Assembly: GCA_024275575.1 (NCBI GenBank)
Contig: JAJRYV010000116.1
Coordinates: forward strand, 1 to 63,392
Reading direction: 5' to 3'
Source of the DNA: a bacterium
GTDB taxonomy: Bacteria > Zhuqueibacterota > Zhuqueibacteria > Zhuqueibacterales > Geothermadaptataceae
DNA: 63,392 bases
Position 1 is the stretch's first letter. The number at the start of each line of letters is the position of its first letter. Shown piece by piece: positions 53,395-61,990 of this stretch. The notes below the pieces were generated by a model. The model saw only the letters and a program-made list of their open reading frames with translations. It was not told the DNA's origin and did not search any database. The position numbers and the translations under genes were made by a program.

Positions 53395-54231
53395 ATGAAA
53401 AGAGAATCTGCAAAAACAGAGAAAAACGGAAAATACGAAAATGTCGATGCAACTTCATCGAGCCGCAGCGGTTTTGCCGGATTGCTGGAAACCGCTCTGC
53501 GACGTTTTCGCATCGGTACCTACCTCATCGCGCTGATTCCGGTCTATTTCCTCACTATTCTGGCCATGAGCATCTCGCTTATTCCCGGCCTGTTTTTAGT
53601 GAAATATGCACTGATACATTTCAGTGATTTGCCGGAAATTCTGTATCTTGGTGTAATTGCCTTCAGTATCATCAGCGCCTATTTTCTCTATGGCTTCACC
53701 CTTATTTTCGTGGTGCCGCTTTTCAATTTTCTCATGCCGTTTCGCCTGAAACCGTTTCGCGGTGGGTTTTATTCGCTGGCCTCAGTACCGTGGTATATTC
53801 ATAATGCATTTACCTACATCGTGCGTTACACTTTCCTGGAATTCATCACACCAACACCTCTTAACATCTTGTTTTTTCGGATGATGGGCATGAAAATAGG
53901 TAAAGGTGCGCACATCAACACCACCAATATTTCCGATCCTGGTCTCATTGAAATTGAGGACAAAGTGACCATCGGCGGATCGGTGCATATTCTGGCGCAT
54001 TATGCAGCGAAAGGTTATCTGATCGTCAAACCTGTAAAAATTCACAAAGGCGCAACAATCGGCCTGAAAGCCACGATCATGGGCGATGTTGAAATCGGTG
54101 AAAATGCCACCATCGCACCGCATGAAGCAATTCTGCCGAAATCGCGCATACCTGCAGGGCGCAAGCCTTTTATCAACGAGGAGCAGGAACGCCTCAACAA
54201 GCTGAAGCAGCCATCACAGGATTTTGTCTGA
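53395..54231 (+). CDS. Membrane protein with left-handed beta-helix (hexapeptide acyltransferase-like) domain
   Basis: 278 aa. Four hydrophobic segments in the first half (TYLIALIPVYFLTILAMS, SLIPGLFLVKYAL, LYLGVIAFSIISAYFLYG, and LIFVVPLFNFLMPF). The second half (residues about 160-262) is a hexapeptide-repeat helix (GMKIGKGAHINTTNI, IEDKVTIGGSVHI, VKIHKGATIGLKATIMG, VEIGENATIAPHEAI). It resembles membrane acyltransferase-like proteins linked to non-ribosomal or lipid pathways. It may finish or position the product of the fatty-acid-type cluster; a separate transcript is likely because a terminator precedes it. Confidence 0.75.
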   Translation: MKRESAKTEKNGKYENVDATSSSRSGFAGLLETALRRFRIGTYLIALIPVYFLTILAMSISLIPGLFLVKYALIHFSDLPEILYLGVIAFSIISAYFLYGFTLIFVVPLFNFLMPFRLKPFRGGFYSLASVPWYIHNAFTYIVRYTFLEFITPTPLNILFFRMMGMKIGKGAHINTTNISDPGLIEIEDKVTIGGSVHILAHYAAKGYLIVKPVKIHKGATIGLKATIMGDVEIGENATIAPHEAILPKSRIPAGRKPFINEEQERLNKLKQPSQDFV

Positions 54232-54396
54232 ACCGGACAATAATCCATATTCCTCCCCCCGATCCGTATTATTGCCGAACATTGAAACAAGATAATTCCT
54301 GCGATAAATCTTGCCATTTGTGCTCATGTTAAGTATTTTTCCCGTTCATTAATTTTACCACATAAATCCAAAAAACTAATGATGGAGTGCAATGTT

Positions 54397-54846
54397 ATGA
54401 AAATAAAAATCATCAGCTCAACACTTGTTTTACTTGTCGTTTTATTTTCCTGCGATAATCATCATGAAAAATCCAATAAAGGAGAGGACGAACATCATGA
54501 AAAACATGCGATAACAGAATTAAAACTGAACGACGGAAAAAAATGGCCCATGGATGACCACACCCGTCAGTCGATTCAGGATATAAACTCTCTTCTCGCA
54601 GAAAAAGAACAACCGGGCACAATCGCAGATTTCCAGAACCTGGGCACTACTCTCGACGCCGTAATAAAGAGCCTCATCAAAGGCTGCACGATGCAAGGCG
54701 CGGCGCATGATCAACTGCATCTTTTTCTAACCAGTTTCATCCCCAAAGTTGCGGCGTTAAAAGAAGGAACATCGCTGGAAGATGCGCAGAAAAATCACCA
54801 GGAGATAATCGAGCTGCTTGCTTTATATGATAAAACTTTCGAATAA
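54397..54846 (+). CDS. Small histidine-rich lipoprotein
   Basis: About 149 aa. Lipoprotein signal (ISSTLVLLVVLFSC, lipobox LFSC), then a His/Glu-rich stretch (DNHHEKSNKGEDEHHEKHA) that could bind metal, then LNDGKKWPMDDHTRQSI and a helical body. The LNDGKKW segment recurs in small hypothetical lipoproteins of the Bacteroidota group. Start 54397 with GGAG 9 nt upstream; an in-frame ATG at 54379 is less likely. Function unknown. Confidence 0.72.
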   Translation: MKIKIISSTLVLLVVLFSCDNHHEKSNKGEDEHHEKHAITELKLNDGKKWPMDDHTRQSIQDINSLLAEKEQPGTIADFQNLGTTLDAVIKSLIKGCTMQGAAHDQLHLFLTSFIPKVAALKEGTSLEDAQKNHQEIIELLALYDKTFE

Positions 54847-55136
54847 GCTGAGTGATTAAACCAACAGCTAATCGCTCAATTTGGGTTTTACAGATTGCCA
54901 TAGATAATAGCTGATATTAATTTTTCTTGACAAATAGAAATCAAGGCTCTATTATCTAATTCATAGACGCTGTCCGACGAATTCAACCTGTTTATTAAAT
55001 AAGCAGATATATCAGATTGCAAGCAGCCTGCTTTACAAGTAAAAACAATCTAATAACGATCTCCGGCCGGCCGTACATTTTTTCCCTGTCTCAAAACAAA
55101 CAAGAACATTTTGATGAAAATTCAGGAGATATCCCC

Positions 55137-56591
55137 ATGAAATACAGCGAAATAAAAAATTTTATTGCAGGCCGGTTTGTCGAGACTAATGCGGCAAAAA
55201 TGGAGGTCATCAGCCCACTCAACGGCGAGAAAATATCAAGCGTACCGCTGTCTAAAAAAGCAGATCTCGACCGCGCAGTAGAAGCTGCCAAAGAAGCCTG
55301 GCCGGCCTGGGCAGGCATGACCATCAAAGAGCGGGTACAGATTTTTTACCGCTACAAAACTTTGTTGGAACAAAATCTCGAAGAACTGGCCACAATCGTG
55401 CGCGAAGAAAACGGTAAAACCACGGATGAAGCGATCGCCGAAGTGGCCAAAAGCGCTGAGCTCACCGAATTCGCCTGTTCTCTGCCGCAATTAGTGCAGG
55501 GTGAAATCCTCGAGGTAAGCCGCGGCGTTGAATGCCGCGTTGAATACAAACCTGTGGGCATCGTCGCTTCTATCGCGCCTTTTAATTTTCCCCACATGGT
55601 GCCGCACTGGACCCTGCCCAATGCTCTCGCTCTCGGCAACTGCATGATTCTCAAACCCTCGGAACTCGTTCCCCTCACGGCTATTCGCATCGCTGAAATG
55701 CTCAAAGAAGCCGGTTTGCCCGACGGCGTTTTTAACATCGTCAACGGGGCGCAGGAGATCGTCGAGGGGATTTGCGATCATCCTGAAATTCCTGCGGTCT
55801 CGTTTGTCGGCTCCACTAAAGTTGCCAAAATCGTTTATAAAAGAGCCACTTCCAATCTCAAACGCTGTACTGCCCTCGGCGGCGCCAAAAATCACTTGAT
55901 TGTGCTGCCCGACGCCAACCCGGAAATGACCGCCAAAGACGCCGCTGCCTCCATGTCCGGTTGCGCCGGACAGCGGTGCATGGCTTCTTCCGCGATGGTG
56001 GCGGTGGGCGAGGTTGATCATATCATCGAAAAACTCTGTGATGAAGCGCGTAAAATCGTACCCGGGCAAAATTTGGGTTCGGTCATTTCGCAAGCCGCAA
56101 AAGAACGCATCGAAGGTTACATCACCGCGGCGGAAAACGCCGGAGCGAAAGTGCTCGTCGACGGCCGCAACGCCGGTGTACAAGGATGCGAAAACGGATT
56201 TTATGTCGGCCCGACGGTGATCGATAATGTCACCCCGGACATGCCCATCGCCAAAGAGGAAGTCTTCGGCCCGGTGCTGGTGATCATGCGGGCAAAAACC
56301 CTCGATGAAGCCATCGCCATCGAAAACAGCTCCAATTATGGCAACGCAGCCGGCGTCTACACCCAGAGCGGCGGTTTGGCGCGGGAAGTTATGGAGCGTG
56401 CCGGCGCCGGCATGATCGGCGTCAATATCGGCGTGCCGGTGCCGCGTGAGCCTTTCTCCTTTGCCGGTTGGAATGAATCTAAATTCGGCGTTAACGACAT
56501 CACCGGAAAAAGCTCCATCGCTTTCTGGACGCAACTGAAAAAGACTTCGACTAAGTGGAACCCTGAAGCCGGGATTAATTGGATGAGTTGA
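55137..56591 (+). CDS. mmsA: CoA-acylating (methyl)malonate-semialdehyde dehydrogenase
   Basis: About 484 aa aldehyde dehydrogenase superfamily. NAD site FVGSTKVAKIVYKRA; catalytic C281 in CAGQRCMASS; ALGGAKNHLIVLPDA is the MmsA-specific form. The usual catalytic glutamate of other ALDHs is absent, as in this CoA-dependent branch. Reaction: (methyl)malonate semialdehyde plus CoA and NAD+ to acetyl- or propionyl-CoA. In this cluster it would oxidise malonate semialdehyde formed from beta-alanine. AGGAG 8 nt before ATG 55137; a longer frame from 55017 lacks support. Confidence 0.92.
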   Translation: MKYSEIKNFIAGRFVETNAAKMEVISPLNGEKISSVPLSKKADLDRAVEAAKEAWPAWAGMTIKERVQIFYRYKTLLEQNLEELATIVREENGKTTDEAIAEVAKSAELTEFACSLPQLVQGEILEVSRGVECRVEYKPVGIVASIAPFNFPHMVPHWTLPNALALGNCMILKPSELVPLTAIRIAEMLKEAGLPDGVFNIVNGAQEIVEGICDHPEIPAVSFVGSTKVAKIVYKRATSNLKRCTALGGAKNHLIVLPDANPEMTAKDAAASMSGCAGQRCMASSAMVAVGEVDHIIEKLCDEARKIVPGQNLGSVISQAAKERIEGYITAAENAGAKVLVDGRNAGVQGCENGFYVGPTVIDNVTPDMPIAKEEVFGPVLVIMRAKTLDEAIAIENSSNYGNAAGVYTQSGGLAREVMERAGAGMIGVNIGVPVPREPFSFAGWNESKFGVNDITGKSSIAFWTQLKKTSTKWNPEAGINWMS

Positions 56592-56658
56592 ATTCCCTAT
56601 AAAGCTTTTGGCTGTTAGCTATTGGCTTTTAGTTAAAAATAAAAGTAACTGTTAATTC

Positions 56659-56727
56659 ATATCCGCTTGGCGGGATTTTCTTCTTGCTCGTCAATCACAG
56701 AATTCCGTCGGGGATTCCTTGATTGGG
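56659..56727 (-). repeat. Dispersed repeat A, copy 3 (partial, inverted)
   Basis: 69 bp matching the reverse complement of 22742-22851: 'tatccgcttggcgggatttt', then 'ttgctcgtcaa', 'agaattccgtc' and 'ggggattccttg', with a 12-bp deletion. It ends exactly where similarity to a DUF3800 gene begins, so it marks a rearrangement junction. Confidence 0.75.
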
Positions 56728-56987
56728 ATAAAGGAACGGACTATCTCAGCCCAAAACGGTTTCAAGATGTACTGACCAGTAAGCAATTAAAAGTTAAATC
56801 AAAGGCAAACAACATCTCTGGTCTGCAACTGGCTGATCTTATTGCACATCCAAGCCGTAATGAAATTCTCATGGAAAACGATCTATTGACAGGAAAGATT
56901 GCACCCTTTGCGGAAAAAATAATTCACCTTTTGCAAGACAAATATTACCAAGAAGATAGTAGAATCTTTGGAAAGAAGTTTATATAA
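56728..56987 (+). pseudogene. DUF3800 family protein, C-terminal fragment
   Basis: The frame encodes TDYLSPKRFQDVLTSKQL, then NNISGLQLADLIAHPSRNEI, which is the C-terminal part of DUF3800 proteins (the GLQLADL motif). The N-terminal two-thirds, including the catalytic-looking DES start, is missing and replaced by repeat A sequence. An open frame from 56667 runs through the repeat into this fragment but is unlikely to be a natural protein. Confidence 0.7.
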
Positions 56988-56993
56988 AAAAAG

Positions 56994-57007
56994 GCCCGAA
57001 AGGGCCC
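56994..57007 (-). terminator. Terminator-like hairpin (minus direction)
   Basis: GGCCC (56994-56998), loop GAAA, GGGCC (57003-57007); read on the minus strand it is followed by a run of seven T (56987-56993). A second palindrome, gatggcttaagccatc, lies at 57009-57024. No minus-strand gene is seen to its right, so it may be a leftover of the rearranged region. Confidence 0.5.
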
Positions 57008-57024
57008 GATGGCTTAAGCCATCC

Positions 57025-57220
57025 ACATCCAGATATCCGGATTAGTTAAACATATAAAATCAAGCAGTCAAAGTCAATTAATTATTTACAGATACTACTG
57101 ATCAATTTCTTCGTCGAAACCTTTGCGTTTTTGCGTCTCTGTGTGAGAATTATTCAAACCTGTGATTTATACCCAGGATTTTCAACCGCATGAAACACCG
57201 AACGAGGAGCGAGGAGCCGT
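57025..57220. other. Leader region of the permease-dihydropyrimidinase genes
   Basis: Just under 200 bp. Contains the 'ctttgcgtttttgcgtctct...gtgagaattat' repeat fragment (57119-57155). The permease ATG is preceded by 'gaggagcgaggag', which gives a strong ribosome binding site. Confidence 0.4.
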
Positions 57221-58975
57221 ATGAAAGATGAGATTACTGCAGTAAACGAACAATTTTTAGATTCACGCTTGTATAGCGAGCATTTGGCGCCAGTGCCGCA
57301 CACAAAGCGTACCTGGAATTTGTGGAACCTCGCCGCCATCTGGATCGGCATGGCGGTGTGCATTCCCACCTATATTCTCGCTTCTTATATGATCAAATCC
57401 GGGCTGAGCTGGCAAGCCTCGCTCATCATCATCTGCCTCGCCAACCTGATCATCACCGTGCCGATGGTTTTGAACGGCCATGCCGGGGTGAAATACGGCA
57501 TTCCTTTTCCGGTGCTGGGGCGGGCTTCTTTTGGAATCAATGGAATTCACATCGCCGCTATTCTGCGCGCTATCGTCGCTTGCGGCTGGTTTGGTGTGCA
57601 AACGTGGATTGGCGGGCTGGCTTTTTATGCCATCTGGAATGCCCTCACCGGCAGCGATGGCTCCCTGGGACTGGATGTGGGAAAATTCATCGGCTTTGGT
57701 CTGTTCTGGCTGGTTAATCTCTATTTTATCTGGCACGGCACCGAAAGCATAAAATGGCTGGAAAGTTTTGCCGCCCCCATCCTTGTCATCATCGGGTTTT
57801 TGTTGATTGTTTGGGGCAGTTACGGCGCCGGCGGTTTTGCAACTGTACTGGAGCAGGGAAAACAACTTAAAAACCCAACGGCAGTTTTGTCGAACCACGA
57901 TGGTATTTTGAAAGTGCAGTTAACCCCGTTGCAGGATGTGCAGGGGAATTTTAAAGCTGCTGAATACCAACTCACCATTCCCACCCTTTCGGGTGAAACG
58001 CAACAATTGGGCTGGAACCAGCTCAACCCGGAAGGTTTGATCTTGCCCATTACTGACGCAAACCTTGCACGCGAAGCCCTGCTCAACCGCGAAAAAGCGA
58101 TCGATGTGCAGTTTCGCAAAACCCTGGGAAACACAACGATTGAATCAAGCGTTGTCAGTCTCACTTTTCCGCAGAAAACAGCCGCCGGCCCGATGGTGGA
58201 AATATGGGGCTACCTGCTCTGGCTCACGGCGATGGTTGGATTTTGGGCGACCATGTCTTTGAGTATTGCCGATATTACCCGCTATGCCCGCACCCAAAAA
58301 GAGCAGGTACTCGGCCAGTTTATCGGCCTGCCGGGAACCATGGTTCTCTATTCATTCATCGGTATTTTCGTCACGTTTGCAGCGCTAGCCAACTTCGACG
58401 ATATCCTGATTTCTCAGGACGCGCCCTGGGACCCGGTTTCCCTGCTTGCCCGGTTTGACAGCCCGACTGTGGTTGTCATCTCGCAGATTTTTATGATTAT
58501 TGCCACCTTGAGCACAAACATAGCGGCCAACGTCATCGCGCCGGCCAATGCTTTTGCCAACCTTTTCCCGAAGAAAATCGATTTCAAACGCGGTGGTCTG
58601 ATCACCGGCGTCATCGGCATCATCATCTGTCCGTGGTGGCTGCTCGATGAAATCAGTGGTATTCTGATTTTCGTCAGCGGTCTGCTGGGGCCGGTTTTGG
58701 GTATCCTGCTCTGTGATTATTTTGTCATTCGCAAAAAAGAGCTCAACCTGCCGGCGCTTTACCAAACCGATGGAGAATATGCTTACAAAGCCGGTTTTAA
58801 TCCTGCGGCGATAATCGCACTGATCGTTGGTATTTTATCAGCTCTGATCGGCTACTGGATTCCGGCGCTGAGCTTTTTTTACAGCCTTTCCTGGTTCACC
58901 GGTTTTCTGATTTCTTTTGTCTTGTATTATTTCATTTTCACTACATTGAGTAAAAAACCTGTACCTGCTTTATAA
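57221..58975 (+). CDS. NCS1-family nucleobase/hydantoin permease with an extra soluble insertion
   Basis: 584 aa. NCS1 core: N-terminal RTWNLWNLAAIWIGMAVCIPTY, helix-3 motif GIPFPVLGRASFG, substrate-site region VACGWFGVQTWIGG, and the GFWATMSLSIADITRYARTQ motif. Family members are near 480-500 aa; the excess is residues about 212-322, inserted between two membrane helices. The insertion reads as beta-rich soluble sequence (ILKVQLTPLQDVQGNFKAAE, IESSVVSLTFPQ). It likely imports uracil, hydantoin or allantoin, feeding the enzymes next door. Dihydropyrimidinase starts 17 bp downstream. Confidence 0.88.
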   Translation: MKDEITAVNEQFLDSRLYSEHLAPVPHTKRTWNLWNLAAIWIGMAVCIPTYILASYMIKSGLSWQASLIIICLANLIITVPMVLNGHAGVKYGIPFPVLGRASFGINGIHIAAILRAIVACGWFGVQTWIGGLAFYAIWNALTGSDGSLGLDVGKFIGFGLFWLVNLYFIWHGTESIKWLESFAAPILVIIGFLLIVWGSYGAGGFATVLEQGKQLKNPTAVLSNHDGILKVQLTPLQDVQGNFKAAEYQLTIPTLSGETQQLGWNQLNPEGLILPITDANLAREALLNREKAIDVQFRKTLGNTTIESSVVSLTFPQKTAAGPMVEIWGYLLWLTAMVGFWATMSLSIADITRYARTQKEQVLGQFIGLPGTMVLYSFIGIFVTFAALANFDDILISQDAPWDPVSLLARFDSPTVVVISQIFMIIATLSTNIAANVIAPANAFANLFPKKIDFKRGGLITGVIGIIICPWWLLDEISGILIFVSGLLGPVLGILLCDYFVIRKKELNLPALYQTDGEYAYKAGFNPAAIIALIVGILSALIGYWIPALSFFYSLSWFTGFLISFVLYYFIFTTLSKKPVPAL

Positions 58976-58992
58976 ATTTCAAGGAGTAATCC

Positions 58993-60375
58993 ATGTCAGT
59001 TTTAATAAAAAACGGACGAATTGTAACCGCCGCCGCCGATTATATCGCTGATATTTTTATAGAGGGAGAAACCATCTCCACGATCGGCAAAGATTTAAAA
59101 GTATCTGCAGACAAAACCATCGACGCCGGCGGCAAGCTGGTTTTCCCCGGCGGCATCGATCCGCACACTCATCTCGACCTGCCGTTCATGGGTACGTATT
59201 CAAGCGATAATTTTGAGACCGGAACCCGGGCTGCGCTTTTTGGCGGCACCACCTCGGTCATCGATTTTGTCATCCAGAGCCAGGGCAAACCGATGCAGGC
59301 CGCCGTGGAAGAATGGCATAAAAAAGCCGACGGCAACGCTTTCGGCGATTACGGTTTTCACATTGCGGTGACCGACTTCAATCCCGATTCATGCGCTGAA
59401 ATAAAGGATTTGATCGAATACGGCATCACCTCATTCAAGGTTTTTATGGCCTACAAAGGCGCGCTGATGATCGATGACGAACAGATGATCGGCATCATGA
59501 ACGAAGTGCGCAAGCACAACGGCCTGGTTTCGGTGCACGCCACCAACGGTGATATGATCGATTTTCTCGTCAAAAAACATCGGGCAGAAGGCAAACTGGA
59601 ACCGCTGTACCACTACCTGTCGCAACCGGAAATCACCGAGATCGAAGCCTCCGGTCGTTTTATCGATATCGCCAATTACACCGGTGTGGCCTGCCTCATC
59701 GTGCACATGGCCAGCGGCGGCGCATTGGACAAAGTGCGCGAAGCGACAAAACGCAACCAGCGTATTTTTGTCGAGACCTGCCCGCAGTACTTGCTGTTAG
59801 ACGCCTCGGTTTATGAAAAAGAAAATTTTGAAGCAGCAAAATGGGTGATGTCGCCGCCGATACGCGAGAAAAAAGATCAGGCGACTTTGTGGGCCGGATT
59901 GAATCAGGGATTGGTCAATTTCGTCGGCACCGACCATTGTCCGTTTTTTATGAAGCAGAAAAGAATGGGCGAAAAAGATTTCACCAAAATTCCCAACGGC
60001 GCGCCGGGCATTGAGCACCGCATCGAACTGCTGTACAGCGAGGGTGTGCGCAAGGGACGCATTAGTTTAAACAAATTTGTCGAAATCACCTCCACCAATG
60101 CGGCGAAAGTGTTCGGCATGTTTCCGCGCAAAGGTTGCATCGCTATCGGCGCCGATGCGGATCTCATTATTTTTGACCCCGACGAAAAGCACACGATTTC
60201 TGCAAAAACACACCACCACAATTGCGATTATTCCAGCTACGAGGGCTGGCAAGTGACCGGCAAATGTAAAACCGTACTCATGCGCGGCCAGGTGGCCATC
60301 GAAAATGATGAAATAAAAATCGACAAAGGTTACGGGCAGTTTGTCAAACGCGGGCCATCGTCGCTGGTGATATAA
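58993..60375 (+). CDS. hydA: Dihydropyrimidinase (D-hydantoinase family)
   Basis: 460 aa amidohydrolase. Metal ligands: H58 and H60 (DPHTHLDL), carboxylated K155 (FMAYKG), H182 (SVHATNGD), H238 (IVHMASGG) and D314 (GTDHCPF), all as in dihydropyrimidinases. It opens dihydrouracil or hydantoin rings to N-carbamoyl-beta-amino acids. AAGGAG 7 nt before ATG. Directly follows the permease. The metal set is complete and length normal, so it is expected to be active. Confidence 0.96.
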   Translation: MSVLIKNGRIVTAAADYIADIFIEGETISTIGKDLKVSADKTIDAGGKLVFPGGIDPHTHLDLPFMGTYSSDNFETGTRAALFGGTTSVIDFVIQSQGKPMQAAVEEWHKKADGNAFGDYGFHIAVTDFNPDSCAEIKDLIEYGITSFKVFMAYKGALMIDDEQMIGIMNEVRKHNGLVSVHATNGDMIDFLVKKHRAEGKLEPLYHYLSQPEITEIEASGRFIDIANYTGVACLIVHMASGGALDKVREATKRNQRIFVETCPQYLLLDASVYEKENFEAAKWVMSPPIREKKDQATLWAGLNQGLVNFVGTDHCPFFMKQKRMGEKDFTKIPNGAPGIEHRIELLYSEGVRKGRISLNKFVEITSTNAAKVFGMFPRKGCIAIGADADLIIFDPDEKHTISAKTHHHNCDYSSYEGWQVTGKCKTVLMRGQVAIENDEIKIDKGYGQFVKRGPSSLVI

Positions 60376-60470
60376 AACCGGATTAATGGATGGTTCGATT
60401 GTAACGCAGGCATTCCTGCCTGCAAGCCAAAAGGCGTGGTCTAAACATATACTTAGCGCCTGAACGAAAA

Positions 60471-60773
60471 ATGCGACAAACGGATTGTGTAAACACCAAA
60501 GAGGCTTTTCGTTTGATCCAATCCATCCCATCTAAAAAAGCCGAGCCCTTTAAACGCTGGCTGGCACAGGTTGGGCAAGACCGGCTGGATGAAATCGAAA
60601 ACCCTGAATTGGCGCAGCAGCGGATGAAAGAAATCTACGAGAAAAAGGGCTATCCGCAGGACTGGATCGACAAAAGATTACGGGGCATCGCCATCCGGCA
60701 AAACCTGACCGACGAATGGCGGGAGCGCGGCATTGTGGAACAAAAAAATATAAATGCTAAAACTAAAAATTAA
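60471..60773 (+). pseudogene. BRO/antirepressor-family fragment
   Basis: 100 aa matching the middle of Bro-N/antirepressor-type proteins: FRLIQSIPSKKAEPFKRWLA, then QRMKEIYEKKGYPQDWID and KRLRGIAIRQNLTDEWRERG. Both ends are missing: relatives begin with a full Bro-N domain and go on for another 100 or more residues. No good ribosome site. Overlaps the next gene by 20 bp. A relic of a mobile or phage-related gene. Confidence 0.7.
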
Positions 60774-61866
60774 ATCTCTCATAAAAAACGGTGATTTCGA
60801 CATAACCAACAATACGAATCTGGTAAGCGCGCTCAATATTCGTAAACAAACGCGGTTTTCGGAAAACACGGTTTTTCCTTTTGTTACTTTAGCTGAATTC
60901 AGGAGTGATTTAATTCTGCGCTGCCGAAAGATTGCCGTTACTCAACGACAAAACCATCCCTGGGCAGTTATGACCGATGAAGAGCTGTTAAAAAGCGCCC
61001 GGTTGTTTCAAAAGGATTGGCAGGCTGGAAAAGAAGGCTTTACACTGGCGGCCATATTGCTTTTGGGCAAAGATGAGGTGATACTTTCGACGGTTCCCCA
61101 TCATCGCACAGACGCTATTTTACGCAGAGTCAATACAGTCCGCTATGATGATCGTGATTTTATTGCCACGAATCTTATTGAAAGTTATGAGAGATTGATG
61201 GCATTTACCGAAAAACATCTTCCCGATCCGTTTTACCTGGAAGGGGATCAGCGCATCAGCATCCGGTATCATATCTTTCGGGAAATCATTGTTAATTCTC
61301 TGATTCACCGGGAATATTCAAGCCACTTTCCCGCAAGGTTTGTTATAGAAAGCAATAAAGTGTTTTTTGAAAATTCAAACAAACCGCATCAGTCTGGAAT
61401 AATTAAGATGTCCGACTTCACGCCATTCCCCAAAAATCCGATCATTTCATCCTTTTTCAGACAAATACATTATGCGGAAGAATTGGGGTCGGGATTTAAA
61501 AAAATTGCACAATACGCTCAAGCGTATTTTGGAGCAGAACCACGGATTCATGAAAAAGATGTTTTTAGATTTGAAGCCCGATTTGGTACGAAACTGTTGA
61601 ATATTTTGGATGCATCAGTCTCAGGGGTTAGAGATGAGCCGCTAAATGAGCCGCTAAATTTGAGTAAAATTCAAAATTCGATTTTTAAAGAAATTGATAA
61701 AAATCCACACATAACCAAAGCTCAATTAGCGATCCTTTGCCATAAATCAAGAGCGACAATAACAAGGAATTTAGCCGCATTGAAAAAACGAAACCTTATC
61801 CATCGCGTTGGCTCTGATAAAACTGGTTATTGGGAAATACTAAAAGCTAGGAAAGCGTATAAATGA
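60754..61866 (+). CDS. AlbA_2/RecG-like (COG2865) protein, N-terminally truncated
   Basis: 370 aa. The part TVPHHRTDAILRRVN, then DRDFIATNLIESYERLMAF, DQRISIRYHIFREIIVNSLIHREY and EELGSGFKKIAQYA matches the GHKL-like C-terminal region of COG2865 'ATP-dependent helicase RecG-like' proteins; the end has a winged-helix region (ITKAQLAILCHKSRATITRNLAALKKRN). The usual N-terminal AlbA_2 nucleic-acid domain is present only in its last part, suggesting truncation by rearrangement. It may be a former regulator or defence-associated gene. Whether it is expressed is unknown. Confidence 0.7.
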   Translation: MLKLKIKSLIKNGDFDITNNTNLVSALNIRKQTRFSENTVFPFVTLAEFRSDLILRCRKIAVTQRQNHPWAVMTDEELLKSARLFQKDWQAGKEGFTLAAILLLGKDEVILSTVPHHRTDAILRRVNTVRYDDRDFIATNLIESYERLMAFTEKHLPDPFYLEGDQRISIRYHIFREIIVNSLIHREYSSHFPARFVIESNKVFFENSNKPHQSGIIKMSDFTPFPKNPIISSFFRQIHYAEELGSGFKKIAQYAQAYFGAEPRIHEKDVFRFEARFGTKLLNILDASVSGVRDEPLNEPLNLSKIQNSIFKEIDKNPHITKAQLAILCHKSRATITRNLAALKKRNLIHRVGSDKTGYWEILKARKAYK

Positions 61867-61990
61867 CGCGGAAACCAGAGTCGATTTGAGTGAGCTCATA
61901 TAAAAAGACAGTGGTTGGAGTGCAATTGAAGACAGCAAAATTGTGAATAAAAATCCAGTAATCCAAAAATCCATTTTTCCGGAGGAACCC

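Noticed and set aside
55491-56534. 347-aa minus-strand ORF opposite mmsA
   Set aside because: Antisense shadow of the aldehyde dehydrogenase; composition and lack of motifs do not support a gene.
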